From Ficedula albicollis (Eukaryota > Chordata > Aves > Passeriformes > Muscicapidae), in NCBI RefSeq assembly GCF_000247815.1, contig NW_004775929.1:105861-169860 (forward strand): DNA of 64,000 nt, read 5' to 3'. Below, one piece after another: positions 38,345-51,600 of this stretch. The notes below the pieces were generated by a model that saw only the letters and a program-made list of their open reading frames with translations, searched no databases and was not told the DNA's origin. The number at the start of each line of letters is the position of its first letter. Position 1 is the first letter of the stretch. The position numbers were made by a program, and so were the translations under genes.

Positions 38345-41300
38345 TGTTCACCAATTATATTACTTCTGTTCTGGCCCATGGGATTAGAGTTCACTAGACA
38401 TTGCAGTTTTAACTACAAAAAATATTCCAAAGCCAGGGTCTTTCTAGGAAGTTTAGAGAAGGACATACAAGATTTTTCCATGAAAATAATTTGAACAGGT
38501 GACATTTGGCTGTGGCTGATATAAATATACATATCTGGCTTGTAGTTGTATTTGTTCCGTTGGACTGGTACAGAATGTCCAGGGAAAATGAAAAAACAAC
38601 CAACCTACAACAAACCCATCTTTACCCTTAATGGACTAGAGGCTTGGACATTAGGAGGCTGCAGTGGATATCTGTGTCAGGTTAGACACCAGAGGATGTC
38701 TATGAAAAAGGCACCAGTTCCTAAATTGTCTGCTTAAAATGAAATACATCACCTAGAAATGCTCTCCTTTTGAATGGAGGAGAGCAGGGTAATTAGTTTG
38801 GATGCAAGTACCAACACATTACTTATTACTGTAGCACTTCAGGTGTTGTACAAGGAACTTGCACTGCAACACTTTAAAACCTCAGACTGAATTGTTTATT
38901 ATGAATAATTTTCTCCCAGGCATTTTGCTTTTCTTCTTGCAAATAATTAGTGAACAATTAAGGTATTTAACTAACTTTGGAAAAATTCCAAAGTGCATAG
39001 TAAGTACTTAGTATAAACGGGGATTTGTTTCTTTTCTGTGTCTGGAATTGTTCTCAAGAAATTTTTCACTATTTGAGTAGTTCAACTTGAGTTCCCCGAG
39101 ACTGGAATAATCACAAATTGGATTTGAACAGTCTTAGAGCTCGTGTGTTTAGAAAAGTCAAGAGGCATCATTTATGTGCATGTTTTGCAATAGCCCACCA
39201 ATGTATGTGTGTATGATGGCAATGGAAAACAGTCAGGTCCACACCCCTGCTCCCCTCCAGGGATAAAATCCTAAAGCAGCTCCACAGGTGCTCTGTTGTT
39301 TTGTAATTGTGCATTGTGCAAGGCCAAGGGCTGTTGAATAATCTGCAAGACTCTTTGTTCTCTTCAGGGTAAATCACACAGACAGGAGAGTCTACAGACT
39401 TTTAAGCTATTAGTAGAGAGGTTTGCTTCCTGCCCCAGTCTATTTGTGAGTGTGACTTTAGAGCTAAATACACTTGATGCTCTTACTAATCACAGGAGTA
39501 AATCCTATCATTTGTGCCTTAGTGGGTAAGAAAAGTCTCCAGATGATGCCTTGTCTTTTTAAATGTGCATTGATTAAAGTGCCATGAGCACTTTTGTTAA
39601 ATAGAGCAAAAGTATCTGCACAGATAATTAATCTGTCATGCTTCCCTGTACATTTATTATCTGCGTTTCTGCATCTGAGCTGGTTGACCAGAATGTATTT
39701 AGTGGAGAAAAATAGCACCCTTGAAGTGCAGATTTCCTCCACTGTCCTTAATGTTATTTCCTTCACGCCTCCCATTTTATGGATTATGGCTATTCCATAC
39801 AGCTATTTCCAGGCCATGTTGTGAATTTCCCAATTCATACATTCACTTTTATCTAGATGAATAATTCTGGATGGTATCCAGCATTCTCAGAGATTATCAG
39901 TGACAACTCTGTGGCTTTCCTTCCTTTCCCCTGTCTCTCCAGCCACTCAACCTCCACCCCAAGCTCCTCTCCTTCACTAGCTGGGCAGGGTCATGCTGCC
40001 TCAGGATGTCACTTGTTTAAAACAGAATTACCTTGCTGTCAGAGATGCTCCTGCTCCTTGAATTGGACAAAAGAGAGCTGAAGAGGTATTTAATGGACAA
40101 GGCATTTCCTGCTGATGAGCTAGATGCTAACAAGAGTGGCTGTACAGCAGGCAATTTCTTTCTCCACCACACACTGCATTAACTGTGTAATCCAAGAGCA
40201 GTGCTCTGCTTTGGCAGGCAAGGGGAGCAGTGTCATGCTAAGGTTATATGCAGAACTTTAAAGCTCTTGAAGGGTTTTTAATATTTTTCTAACCTGTCAC
40301 ATTTTTTCTTGTACAATTTTTTTCCTGTAATATAAAGTTTATTTTTAAAAAGTCATCAAGAAACTGGAATATGAAGACTGAGAGGTGAGAAAGGACATAA
40401 TTGATGGTACTACTGATTCCTCTTGGTACAGTGGATGATAAGTAGAATAAAAAAACAGTGGCTGTAGAAAAGAAATTAACTATTGGGCGTTGCCCAATTT
40501 AGTCAAATTTCTGGAGTATGGAGGGTGTGTGAATTTTTGACCCTCTATATGAGTTTCCCAGATTTGCTTATTACACTTGATATATATTTATGACTATATT
40601 TGGAATCAACAACAACAACAAAAAGCAATTAAGAAAAGAAATGAAATTGGTTTTTTTTCTCTGTATGATTTTTGCACATGTCACTTACTCATGTTAATTT
40701 TAATGTGAAAATGGCACTGGGTCTATTTTCCCCTCTTTTCTAACCATTTATGGTTCAATTATAGGACTGTAATTTTTTTCCTCTAGACCAGTGTTTTCCA
40801 CTGCAATCAATTTATTCCACCAAATTCCATTAGTGTAAATTATAAATGATTTAAAAAATATTCTCATCTATTGTTAATACTGATTTATCTGTTAAAATCT
40901 AATGGCAAAACATTGATGTTTAAGAAAAACATATCCAGTTTCTCAGAAAGTTTCCCAGTTTCACTTCAGGGGGAGTAATACACCACTGTGTATGAAAACC
41001 TGGGAAAATGAGCCAAAGACCATGGAATTTGTGCAGTTTAGCATCAAAGAGTAGCTGAAATTGGGAAACCCTGTGACTGCTCTTTGGCCTTCCAGCTCTG
41101 TCTGTGAAGACACCAGAGCTGCTGGTGTTTTCATTTGCATTATAAATTAGCTATTCTGGAACACATCTGAAATTTATTAAAAGAATAACATTAATGCTTT
41201 ATTTTGGATTGTACGTAAAACATAACCTAGCACAAAAAACAGTAGTGGGGAAACAATGGCACATTGTTGTATTTATTTTTCTAATGCAACATTTACAATT

Positions 41301-42563
41301 CATATCTCCATGGTGGTTTTATTTTTTCTATCCATGAAAAGCTGAACTTGAAAAAAACTGAGTATTTTGCTTCTGTTTCACATTAATGTCTCTGCACTGC
41401 ATAAAAATCAAATAATTTTATTTGAAAATTTATTTGCAAGGCTCATGTAGCATAAAAGACATGAGCAGTGCATGGTCTTCTTCTTTTTCTGGGTTAATAA
41501 ATAATGTGATGGTGACCAAAACCATTTGGGTCTTCACCTGAGTATATCCTACCCCCTCTCCCTTTCCTCTGATGTGCTTTGTTCCAGATGGGAATTGCAA
41601 GAGGAACTCTCTGGATGGTCACAAAATAGATTCATTCCAGAGATGGGGGAGCTGAGATGTTTGCATTGACATCAGCCTCTAACATTCTGCAAGGCCAAAG
41701 ACTCCAAACCTGTAGGTTTCCCTCTGAATCTGTGATATTAGAACCCTCTAGATTCTATAATCCATGGTATTAGATGGTAAAGTTCTATTTAAAACCTTCC
41801 TGGGCAATATTTAGATACCAGTTTAGCAAGAAATCTGATCATAATCATCCTAATAAGAATCACTGTGTCCTACTTCTTGTGCCTAGCCAAGAACCTTCTC
41901 TCTATTACTCTGCACAAATACATTGAATTAAAACTCCTCTTTTTTTTTGTTTCCAGTCCCAGCATTTGCACTATTATAACTCCAAGTTTGTGTTATCTTG
42001 CTGTTAACAAATTACTTATGTATTTTGACAAACTATTTTCCTGGAACATCAGCCAAAAGTAATATTTTCACGTATAGCATACATGAGAGAGATGTTTTTC
42101 TTATTAATATATTAATTTTACTAAAGTGGTTGTGTATTATCTGATGAAATCTCAGCATGGAAATTGAAAGATTGTCCTTGCAACTTGTAATCAAGTTAAT
42201 GTTGTGCCAAAATCTGAAACCTTTTCTTTGTTTTTTATATAATGAAAAAATACTTTCCAAGATGCTCACAGAAAGAGTAATGGATTTATCTTATAGGCCA
42301 TTATATTTTCCTTTCTGACAATATCTAAGTTGCTTATGCTCTTATTAGCTTACTTTCTGACCAGTGTGCCTAATACATTCTGAGATTAGGTATTTGGTCA
42401 TCATCATTGACCTCCTGAGAGTAAGCCCATGGATGAGAAGTTACATTGAGAAATAAAAATTTGAGGGGCTGCTAATTTATTTTTTAAAATATTTTTCTTT
42501 CTTTCAATAAGGAGAAAATGACCCTAATAGAAGAAGTGTCTGAACAATGGTCTCAGGCATTCG
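38345..42563. other. unique AT-rich non-coding stretch
   Basis: No gene or transposon is recognised. Small features are (CAA)n at 40607-40620, a hairpin with arms ATTGGGC/GCCCAAT and loop GTT at 40482-40498, and scattered T or A runs. The longest open frame is about 103 codons on the minus strand (39464-39775) without visible domains. Confidence 0.55.
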
Positions 42564-42658
42564 GTGGGGTTTTTGGGATGTCATGTGCGGGGCCAGGACT
42601 CAGTGATCCTCGTGGGTCCCTTCCAACTTGAAATGTTCTGTGATCTGATGCTTCTGTG
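42564..42658 (+). mobile_element. CR1-type LINE, 3' tail of a second subfamily
   Basis: 'ggccaggactcagtgatcct', 'cgtgggtcccttccaacttg' and 'ttctgtgatctgatgcttct' match the CR1 terminal type with 'ggactcgatgatccttgtgg', distinct from the 'ctttaaggtccctcccaacc' copies elsewhere in the window. It is plus strand, short and 5'-truncated. Confidence 0.8.
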
Positions 42659-45600
42659 AAAAGTATTTAAAAAAAATCAGAGGAAAGTTCACCTTTTCAG
42701 GGTGGTGCATTCAGCAAGCAGCTCATGCAGGCAGCAAGGCCATCCATCCACCAGGCTGCTGCTGGTTTGAGAAAGCACCAATTGCCACGTGTCTCTGAGC
42801 AGAGCCTGTGCCAAACTGCACAGGCTTTAAACTTTAATCTGGAGCCCATCCCTGTCTGCGGAATAATCTGGCAAAGATCACAGATGTGCTTGTGTCCCTG
42901 CCTGGTCAGGGATTTTTGCACTTTTCAGAAGGCTTTTGCTGGTGACTGACCCTGCTTGGATCATGAGGGTTTTCAGTGAAGCTTTCACAGCAAACGCAAG
43001 AATTCAGGATGCAGAGTAAGAATGAAGACGTGATGGTTGCTAATCTTCATGTGTAAGGTTGAGGAGTGGAATTAATCTGCCCTGTCCTTTAAATGCAGTC
43101 TCTTCATTAACTGGATCCCTGGCTGATGTTGCCATTTAGATGCAGAATACATTTTTAGTTTCTTAAATTACATCATTCTTTCTGCACTGCTTCCTTTGCT
43201 GGAGCACTGAGTTTGCCTCCCATACAAAAATTTTGTCTACTTTATTAGTAGTTTATTCCTGCCTCAAAGTGTTTAAAAGAATCACCAAGATAAATTGTTC
43301 TGCTATAGCTTCAATCTTCCCTCACATTTTGGCTTTGTAATACCTAAACCTCTTATGAGGAGTACAGAAGTAATGCAGAATTCCCCCGAAGGTGAATTGT
43401 ACCTTAACATTTATTTGAGTTATTTATAGTAATAGAGCCATTTTCCTTTTGTTTTGATTCCAAGAGGCTAGCTTTAATATTTCAGAACTGCTGGATGGAA
43501 AAATCAATTGACATCTCATGATGCTGTAAGTTACAGAAAAATAAAATGTGAGATGAGAAGAAGAAACCCAGACTGATGTTTCAGGGTTTTGCCTATATCA
43601 AATAAGGAAATTCACTGCTTCTGGGGTAAAAGTAAATACATTTCTATGTGCTGAGCCAGCAGCAGAAATTTGAATGGTGAAGCAATGGGTTTTTGATCAT
43701 GCAGATCAGACCAAGCTTCTTCTGTCAAATAAGGTATGTTTATAATGCTTAAAAATAATAAGAAGAATAATAGCACATTTATTGTTGTCTTTCTGATAGC
43801 CTGATCATCTGAGACATATTTTGTTATTTGGAACTCTGTTAGTGAATAAAATAAGACTCCACAAAGTCTTTTCCATCAAGTGCATGTTTTTCATGTAACA
43901 AATAATTATGACCTCTCCCTTTCAGATCTAATGTGGTTATTAATATTAGTTAATGTGGTTAATTAGTTAATGTGGTTATTGTGAGTAACCAGAATGATTT
44001 TTTAACAAAAATTGGCATATCAAAGACCAGTGATACCATTTAAAAAATCTTCAAGAAGGCAAAGCTTGCCCTGATATTTGATGAGAGCTGAACAGGGATT
44101 TAGAAGCAGCCAATGATGGGTTGTACTTGATTTTCCATTTAATCAGATTGTATTGGGAAAAAAAAGAAAAAAAGATGAGCACAGATAAATCCGGCCCATT
44201 AAAGGAGCAGCTTGCTGTCTTACAAAGAAATCCAGTTCTTTAATGCTTTTCTCAAAGGGTGATCTTACCCTTAATATATACATAATTATCATCTTTCACG
44301 TACTTTGTGCTGCTACAGACTCTCAAGAAAAGTGTATTTTTTTTCTGTGTACAGTGCCACTATGAACCAGCTAATCTGCTTGATGTCAGCAGCTATCAGG
44401 GCCTCATTCTACACTGAAAAGGAAGCCAAGTTGTTTTCCAAGGTCCTCTTCACTGCCTCTTTTATGTGATCAAAGAAAAATGCCCTTTGGGTCTTGCTTT
44501 AACAGTGTGTCCTCTCGAGTAATCTCAGACTCAGTAATCTCCAACTTCAAGGTTTTCTTGCTGCCTAAAGCACTTTTATTGGTACTTAACCTGAACAAGT
44601 TCACACGGGCTGTATAATTCCTCTGTTACTGGTTTGTGCATCAAGTTACTGATATAAAAGTCTCTGGTTTCAAGTAAAATTGCAAATTCTGAATGAAGTT
44701 GAAAGAAGTCACTGGCACATTTGCTCAAAAATACTAGATAAATTAATTACAAATTATTACACCTTAAACATTCAAAATTTTTACCTTAATATCCGTGAAT
44801 ATTTAATTGCTTCTTGTGAATGATTATTCAGAAATTAAAGTGATACCTGCTGTCTAGACTGGGTGTTTTAAAAGTGTGAGAAGAATCCAGTCACAGCCTT
44901 GAGATCTTGACAGAACACTAGAGAATGTTCTGGAGGAACCTGGGAGAAGCAGGGTGGCTGCAGGATGTTGGTGGTGTCATCATGGAGTGCAGAGAATTTA
45001 CATTTTTGATTCATAACTAATGCCACCAAAGAAAAAAATCCCTTTGATTTCTCTAGTGCTTAGTTTATTGTAAAAAGAGGTAAAATGGATTGGAGGGCTC
45101 TGTTTAAGGGGATAATTCATAATGGTGCTTCACTGCCTATTATGGTTAAAAATCTAAATAAAACACTTAAATATGGCTCACACAAATTATTAGTGAGGCT
45201 TGAGAATGTCAGATAACAATGCAACTGACTGAAATAAAGGGCACAGGATAACTGCATGCTATGGAGGGGGATGGGGATGAAATTTAGTAGGCACCCTTTT
45301 GATTTGTAGATCTTAGATTTAGGATAAAGGGCAGTTTTTCTCAGATAGTTTTATTTTTTATTTTCTTCATGTCTTCAATCAGTATTTTGCTGCTGAACTT
45401 GGCAAGCACTCTATTTTAGAACGTATGACTAGAGTCATGTGGAAATGGGAAACCAGTGTTATCCTTCAAGCTTTGTACTTTCAATATAATTTTCCTCATG
45501 TTTTTAAAAATATTTGTTTAACCTGGAGCGTAGTATTCTTTCAAAGTCTCAAAGCAGTGATATTGATTAATTACAAAGGAGGCTATTTGGGTAGTGTTTC

Positions 45601-48600
45601 ATTCTGCCTTGGAGCAGGAAGCTCTGGAAACCTCTTAAGGAAGTGTTGAGTGTAAGTGGTGTGGAAAAAAGAAAAAAAAAAAGGAAAGATTTTGTTGTTG
45701 CTTATCTCAACTGAACTGAACTGAGGCTCTGTAACTTCTGAGATTTGTTTTTGTTTTCTGCAGGTCCTCTCGGCATTTGGCTGTACCTGTGGAAAGAGCA
45801 GTTCAGGCCTTTTAGAGGGCTCATTAAGGCTTAATCCAAGGAATGCTCTCACTAAACAGAATTCTAAAGAAAGCTCCTGCCACTGATGTGATGATGTTTC
45901 TCCAGGACTGTTCATCATGCCCAGAAAACCTTAGTTGTGAAGCATTGCTGTCCTAAACACTTGGGTTCAGCTTACAATTTCAGCCATGGAGCTCCTCAAT
46001 TCTCTGTTTTTTTTAGCTTGCTGAGGGCCCTTGCTTTTCAATAGGGGAGAAATTGCTCTTTGCTGGGAAGTGCACCGGGCTACAGTGTTTGCTTTGTTCT
46101 CCCCTGTGCTGCATCTGGGCTGTAATTGCCTACATTCTGTTTTTGTTCAGCCTTTCCATTATTCATTAATACCTTGTTTATTCTGTAATGACTCTTTTAG
46201 GGTCCTCTGTGCTTCTGGGATGCATTTGCCAACACAATGACGGTTGTTGACATTTTGTAAGAGTGTTCCACACAGATTTTTGTCTTCTTTGGTTGCCTAA
46301 GAAGCTTATCTGCTAATTCAGTAAGGCAACAAAATAACAAGATCTTGGATCAAGCCAGGTATGGGAATGTGAGAAGATTCCTGGGTAACTGGCATGTTAC
46401 CTTTACTTCTCAATTGGTAATTTTACTTTGTTTGTGGAAGAACAGGAATCTTAGAGTAATCAGGGAGATAAATGATGACAAGTGTGTAACTGGAGGATAG
46501 TGGTATATCTTATGTGAGGTGCTCCAGTCAATCTGAGGTTTATAGCTTTTGTTGTCTGTTTTTATTTTGTTTTGTTTTGTTCAAAGAAAAGACTTAAAAA
46601 TTCATCCAAAATGAGAAAGAGAAGAAGGGCATGTGAATTAGTGATGGGGAATAACACATGAATTTTTCACAATATTTGTGGAACACTGTTCAAGGAGTTT
46701 TTATAAATATTGCAATACTGGTAAAACTTTAGTGGAAAGTAATCCATGGGTTTTCAGAAGGCTATGACATGGAAATATTTCCTCTCAGCCTTCTATTTGC
46801 TGGGTTTTATTTCAACTTTTATCAATGTTATTCACTTTCATGTATGTACTTTTATTTTTATTAAGTTTTCTGGAACCCATGGTGGTACCTGTATTCCTGG
46901 AAGTATATTTGTTTTTACAGTAATCTTTCTTTTTGTGTAAAAAGGGATTTCTGTCATTTTCACACTTTAGAATATGGTGAGAATTGTAGGCCACCTGAAG
47001 AGAACACACCTTCTGCTTGTTCAAATGTGTTGTTAATAATCAGGTCACTGTCTTTGGAACAGACCAAATGCAACCAAAACAATAAACTCAAAATAGAAGC
47101 ACTGACTTCTAAATGCCTACGAGTGAAGAACTGCTTTGCATTGTCACACAGCTACAGGGACATTATTTTCTCATCTTTCATCTAATTTTCTTCCCATCTG
47201 CAGATTAAACATCTGCCAGTTGCTATTTAAATGACATGGGTAATATCCCGACTCTTGAAATCAAAATTCCCATTAATTACTATGGGACCAGGAAAGCTGC
47301 TGCTCTGTAAATGCATCTCCCCTCTTCCTATGCTCTGCCCTCCCTACTTTAGCACATTTCCCATTCCACTGTCACTTCCTTGCAGACAGTTCATCTCCTT
47401 TCTGCCTTTGATTGATTGATTTACCTCAATCAATGTTAATTTTACTTCCTTCACAAGCTCAGCTGCGCTCCTTATCTACACTTTTCACTTTCTGAACATT
47501 GCTCTGTGTCTGACAAAAAGGAGGGAGGGATAAAAGAAAGGCTGAGAGAAGGAAGAGGCAAGGGCACAGTAAAGACCCCAAATAGTATAGTCCCTGCTAT
47601 TTGAACTGCCCTGACTCATAAGGCTGTGTCTGGTTTGGAAAATTGGAGGAGTTTCCTCACCTAAAAAACCAGATTTTTTCATAAAAACAACATATATATC
47701 CTCACAAGCCCACATAAAAAAGGAGAACCTTCAGAAGCAAAGGGTCATTTTGATACTATCAATCAAAGCCAGCATGAGATAAATTTCTATAATAGATGAA
47801 CTTTTATAAATAATTCTCGCCTGATGTTATGTTTGTTTAGCTCGCGAAGTGGAGGGATGCATTCTCAGCTCAAGAGCTGTGATCTTGCAGAATGCTTCAG
47901 CAAGTGGGGAAATTCAGTTTAGAACATGGATTTGGAAACTCTCTAGTCATTTCAGTTCTGAAAACCCAACTACACGGTGTGAGTATTTCTGGGGGGCTGC
48001 GCAGATTGATCAATTAGGGACAGATGAGATCAGTCTTTCCAAATGGATGCCTCAGGAAAGTGTGTGATGGAATACCGCTGTGATTAAAGCATCCAGGGAT
48101 ATAATCACCTAACCAACTTCCAGAAATTTATCACAGATGGTTTGAAGTCAAGAGGGATTTCTATCTTGTCTCTTTATATTCATGTCTCATTCAGACATCT
48201 CTCAGAAGCATTAGGATATTTTAGCTAAATCTGCTGTGTGATTAAAACCAGTAAGTTTCGCTGCTTTCTATGGCTTTTTTTTTCTTTTTTAAATATATGA
48301 AATTCAATGAAGCTTTCAACAGACTCGCAGCATGCTACCACATCATGTGGGATGTTTCACTTCTAAAACTCAAGGAGGAAGTTCAGTTTAGTTTTTAAAT
48401 GGAGATTGTTTCTCTATGTAAGACTTTCACATGTCAGGTGTGAAAGCAAGGTCAGTTACATCTCATTTTCATAGATTATTTCTGGCTTTACTGACAGAAT
48501 CTGTCAGTAATTTCCAAGTCTGGAAAGCAGAGAGTTTTGTATATTTTAAGTCTTTGTATCCCTAAAATTACATATTCCTTACACATGGTGCCTCCCTTGT

Positions 48601-51600
48601 AAGATTTCATGGGAAGATGCAACCAATTTTATATGCTCAGAAGCAGGAAGAGGAATTCCTTGCTCGTTGTGTGCCAGTAATTTCAGTTCCTTTGTGTTCC
48701 CTGATAAAGGGGATCAAGCTGCTGTGGAATTCCAGCTTTAGCATGTATTAGCACTATTACTGGTCTTTTTGCTGCTGGCATCAAAATGTCATCTGATAAA
48801 GAGAAATAACTTGTACTGCAGTGCCTCTACACCAAGTTTTTTAGTGGAGAAAGTGAAATATGTGCATATATCAGCTGAAGGTTTTATTAATGTGTGGGGC
48901 AATGTGAATTCATGCATTCAAGTTAAAACAGAGAAAGTATAAAAAAAGAGTTAAGGAGTCTGGATTTGGCAAAAAATAAGGGAGATAAAATAGAAAAATC
49001 ATATTATTTTTATTCAATAATATGGGGAGCTTTTGGTGGTAAAATTGTTCTGTTTTCTCCTCTCCATCCCGTAACTCCAACCAAGGCAGTTTATTTTCCA
49101 GGACAGTTTGGAATGTACAGGGCAGTGCCAGCATCTGAAGATCAAATGCATGGATTAACACTTGACTAGGCCTTTGAAAACACAAAAAGATATAGGTATT
49201 ATCCTCTACCCTCTGGTAGCAGCTGCATAAAAGGGGAGGAAACAGAAGCTGAGCCCCTGAGCTGCTTTGCAAAGGCAGGTGAGCAGAAGAGGTTCAAACC
49301 CTGGGACAGAGCCCAGGCTCTCTGGAGGAGGGATCTGGTCTTTGAAAAGGACAGGATCAGCCTTGATCAGCCTGAGAACTCCTCCTCTTCTGCACCCAGG
49401 GTGTGCAAGCCACGTGCCCCCCTCGCTGCGAGGATGGATTCCCTCCCCGCCAGCCCTCTCCCAACCCTTTTAGCATTACTGGCTCTTCCACTGGTAGGAA
49501 TCACCCCCTGTGAACCTCATAAAATGTGAAAGTAAATTAAATCCACGAGTGGCAGGTGGCAGACTGAGCTGGGGAAGGGCAGAGCAGGAGGGGTGTTCTC
49601 AGAGCTTTCGCCTGGTTGCTAAGGAAACTGTTCCTTTCCTGTGTGTTCAAAGAGTCGCTCCTAGCTAGACTGGCATCGAGATATTTGCTGGCAGACAGGC
49701 CATCATTTTCAACTTATCTCCATCTGTGTTTGCTTTCTTCTAAGGGGGAAAGAAAAACGAAAAGGGAAAGACAGCATACAACCAAATTTACTTGGTTTTC
49801 TTGGACATGTGCGTTTTTCCATGGGATGTGATCTCAGTGTGGGGGAACTTTTCTGCTGCTTCAGAGGGACCTGTCTGTAGTTGCCAGAATCTTTATTTGA
49901 CCTCTGTTTAACCCATCTTCTATGATATATTGCATCCTATTAAGAGACAAATTACCTTAATGCCACATAAAAGTTGAGTATTAAGCAAGATCCCCCTTCC
50001 TGAAATCTTCTGGGTACAGGGAGCTAGTCAGCAACTTGCAGTAAAACATGTGTCCATCAATTTATGGCACACTGCAAAGCTTTCTGGGGGCCCAGACCAT
50101 CCAAAATAAAGTTTTTGATGGAATTATCAGTATCTCTTGTCAGCCAACAAGGCCACCACCACTACTGCAGAATGAGGACTGTGTTGTTGCAGTGCCTAAA
50201 CTGATGTCCTGCTTGGTGGTGCATTTTCTCTTTTCAGGTCAGCTCACATTTTTCACAGTAGGCTGCCTGGGTGATATTTGCTTTCCTCTTTGTGCTTATT
50301 CTTAAAAGGTCTGTTTGTCTTAATATTTGAAATGGAGGTATTAAAATAACTAGGGTTATGTATTTTGTTCTTCCTACTGAAAATACACCTTATAAATGCA
50401 GTGATTGGCAGGGAGTAGTAGTTTCCTGAGGATTTTGTGCCTACTGCTGGACTCTCTGAGGTAAATGGCAAAACTCCAGTGCACAATATTTGGCATTCAA
50501 CTAATTTCAAGTGTTGGTATTTTTGGCTGGGGTTTGCTTAGGAAGAAACCTCATCAGGGCCTCTCTGAAAATCTCAATGTATATGAATAGTGTTGGACAT
50601 TTCTTTCATTATTTGAAGTAATAAAGAAGACATCAACTTGCTAACAGAAATGTGGACCTTTTCCAACAACTCCTGCTCCTTGGTTTCCTGTGGAGTAGCT
50701 GTCAGAGCTGGGTCTGTGGTTTTAAACCATCCTAAGCTGACTTTCTTTGCTTATACCTGTGTGGTGTCCAGCCATGTCCCTATGAATGTAGTTAGTGTCC
50801 TGAACAGAACTACAAATGCTAGAAAAACAAGTTTTTATTATGTGTTGCTTACATAGAGATTTAGACACTGTCAGGAATTTTTTGTAGGTGTGTGGTACTG
50901 GCGAGAAACAGTGAGTGGTGAAGCCAAACATTTCCTGAAAATGCAAATTCCTTGGGTGAAGCTTTCTGGGAAGGCCTTTCAGGGCTGTAGAGAGAAAAAT
51001 GGAAAGGTTCAGCTGAGAGATTTGTGCTGTACCTGGCCCAGTGATTCAGCTGAGTTGAGGAAAATTTGCATTCACAGTAGTGTTCTGTCTGATGACAGCA
51101 GGAAATGAGCAGCAGCTTCCCAAAATATAACCACCTCACTGCTGAGCTGAAGACTGCCTCCTGCTCATGGAACTTTCTGACAACGAGGGTTTCTGAACAA
51201 CCATTAGCTGTAAAATGGGGACTTTTAGGATCTGGATGCCTATGCTGATAATTCTGAGCTGTGTTTAATGTGAATTTAGCCCTAAGCACCACATGCCCCT
51301 CAGCCCTGTGGACAGCAGCATCCTTGCTGAAGTCTTTTTAACTCACCATGAAATCAGGGCCACTTCAGCAGAGCAGACTGAAGAGCAGCTCCCAGAAAAT
51401 CTCCTAGGAGACTTTCCAAATGTAAGAGTATGCAATCCTTTTTTTTGTAATTCTGTGAAAGCAGTGAGTTGAAAACAGATGTTCTACCTTGCTGATTTCT
51501 GCCATTTTATAGTTCTCTTTTGTCTTAACTGGGAAATCCTCATTTTGTTGTGGGATTTTCACACAGAAGAAAATTCAGAAGGGGAAAGAGATAGGGACTA

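Noticed and set aside
40482..40498. Hairpin ATTGGGC-GTT-GCCCAAT as a terminator or structured RNA
   Set aside because: A 7-bp stem is expected by chance in 64 kb and there is no transcript context.
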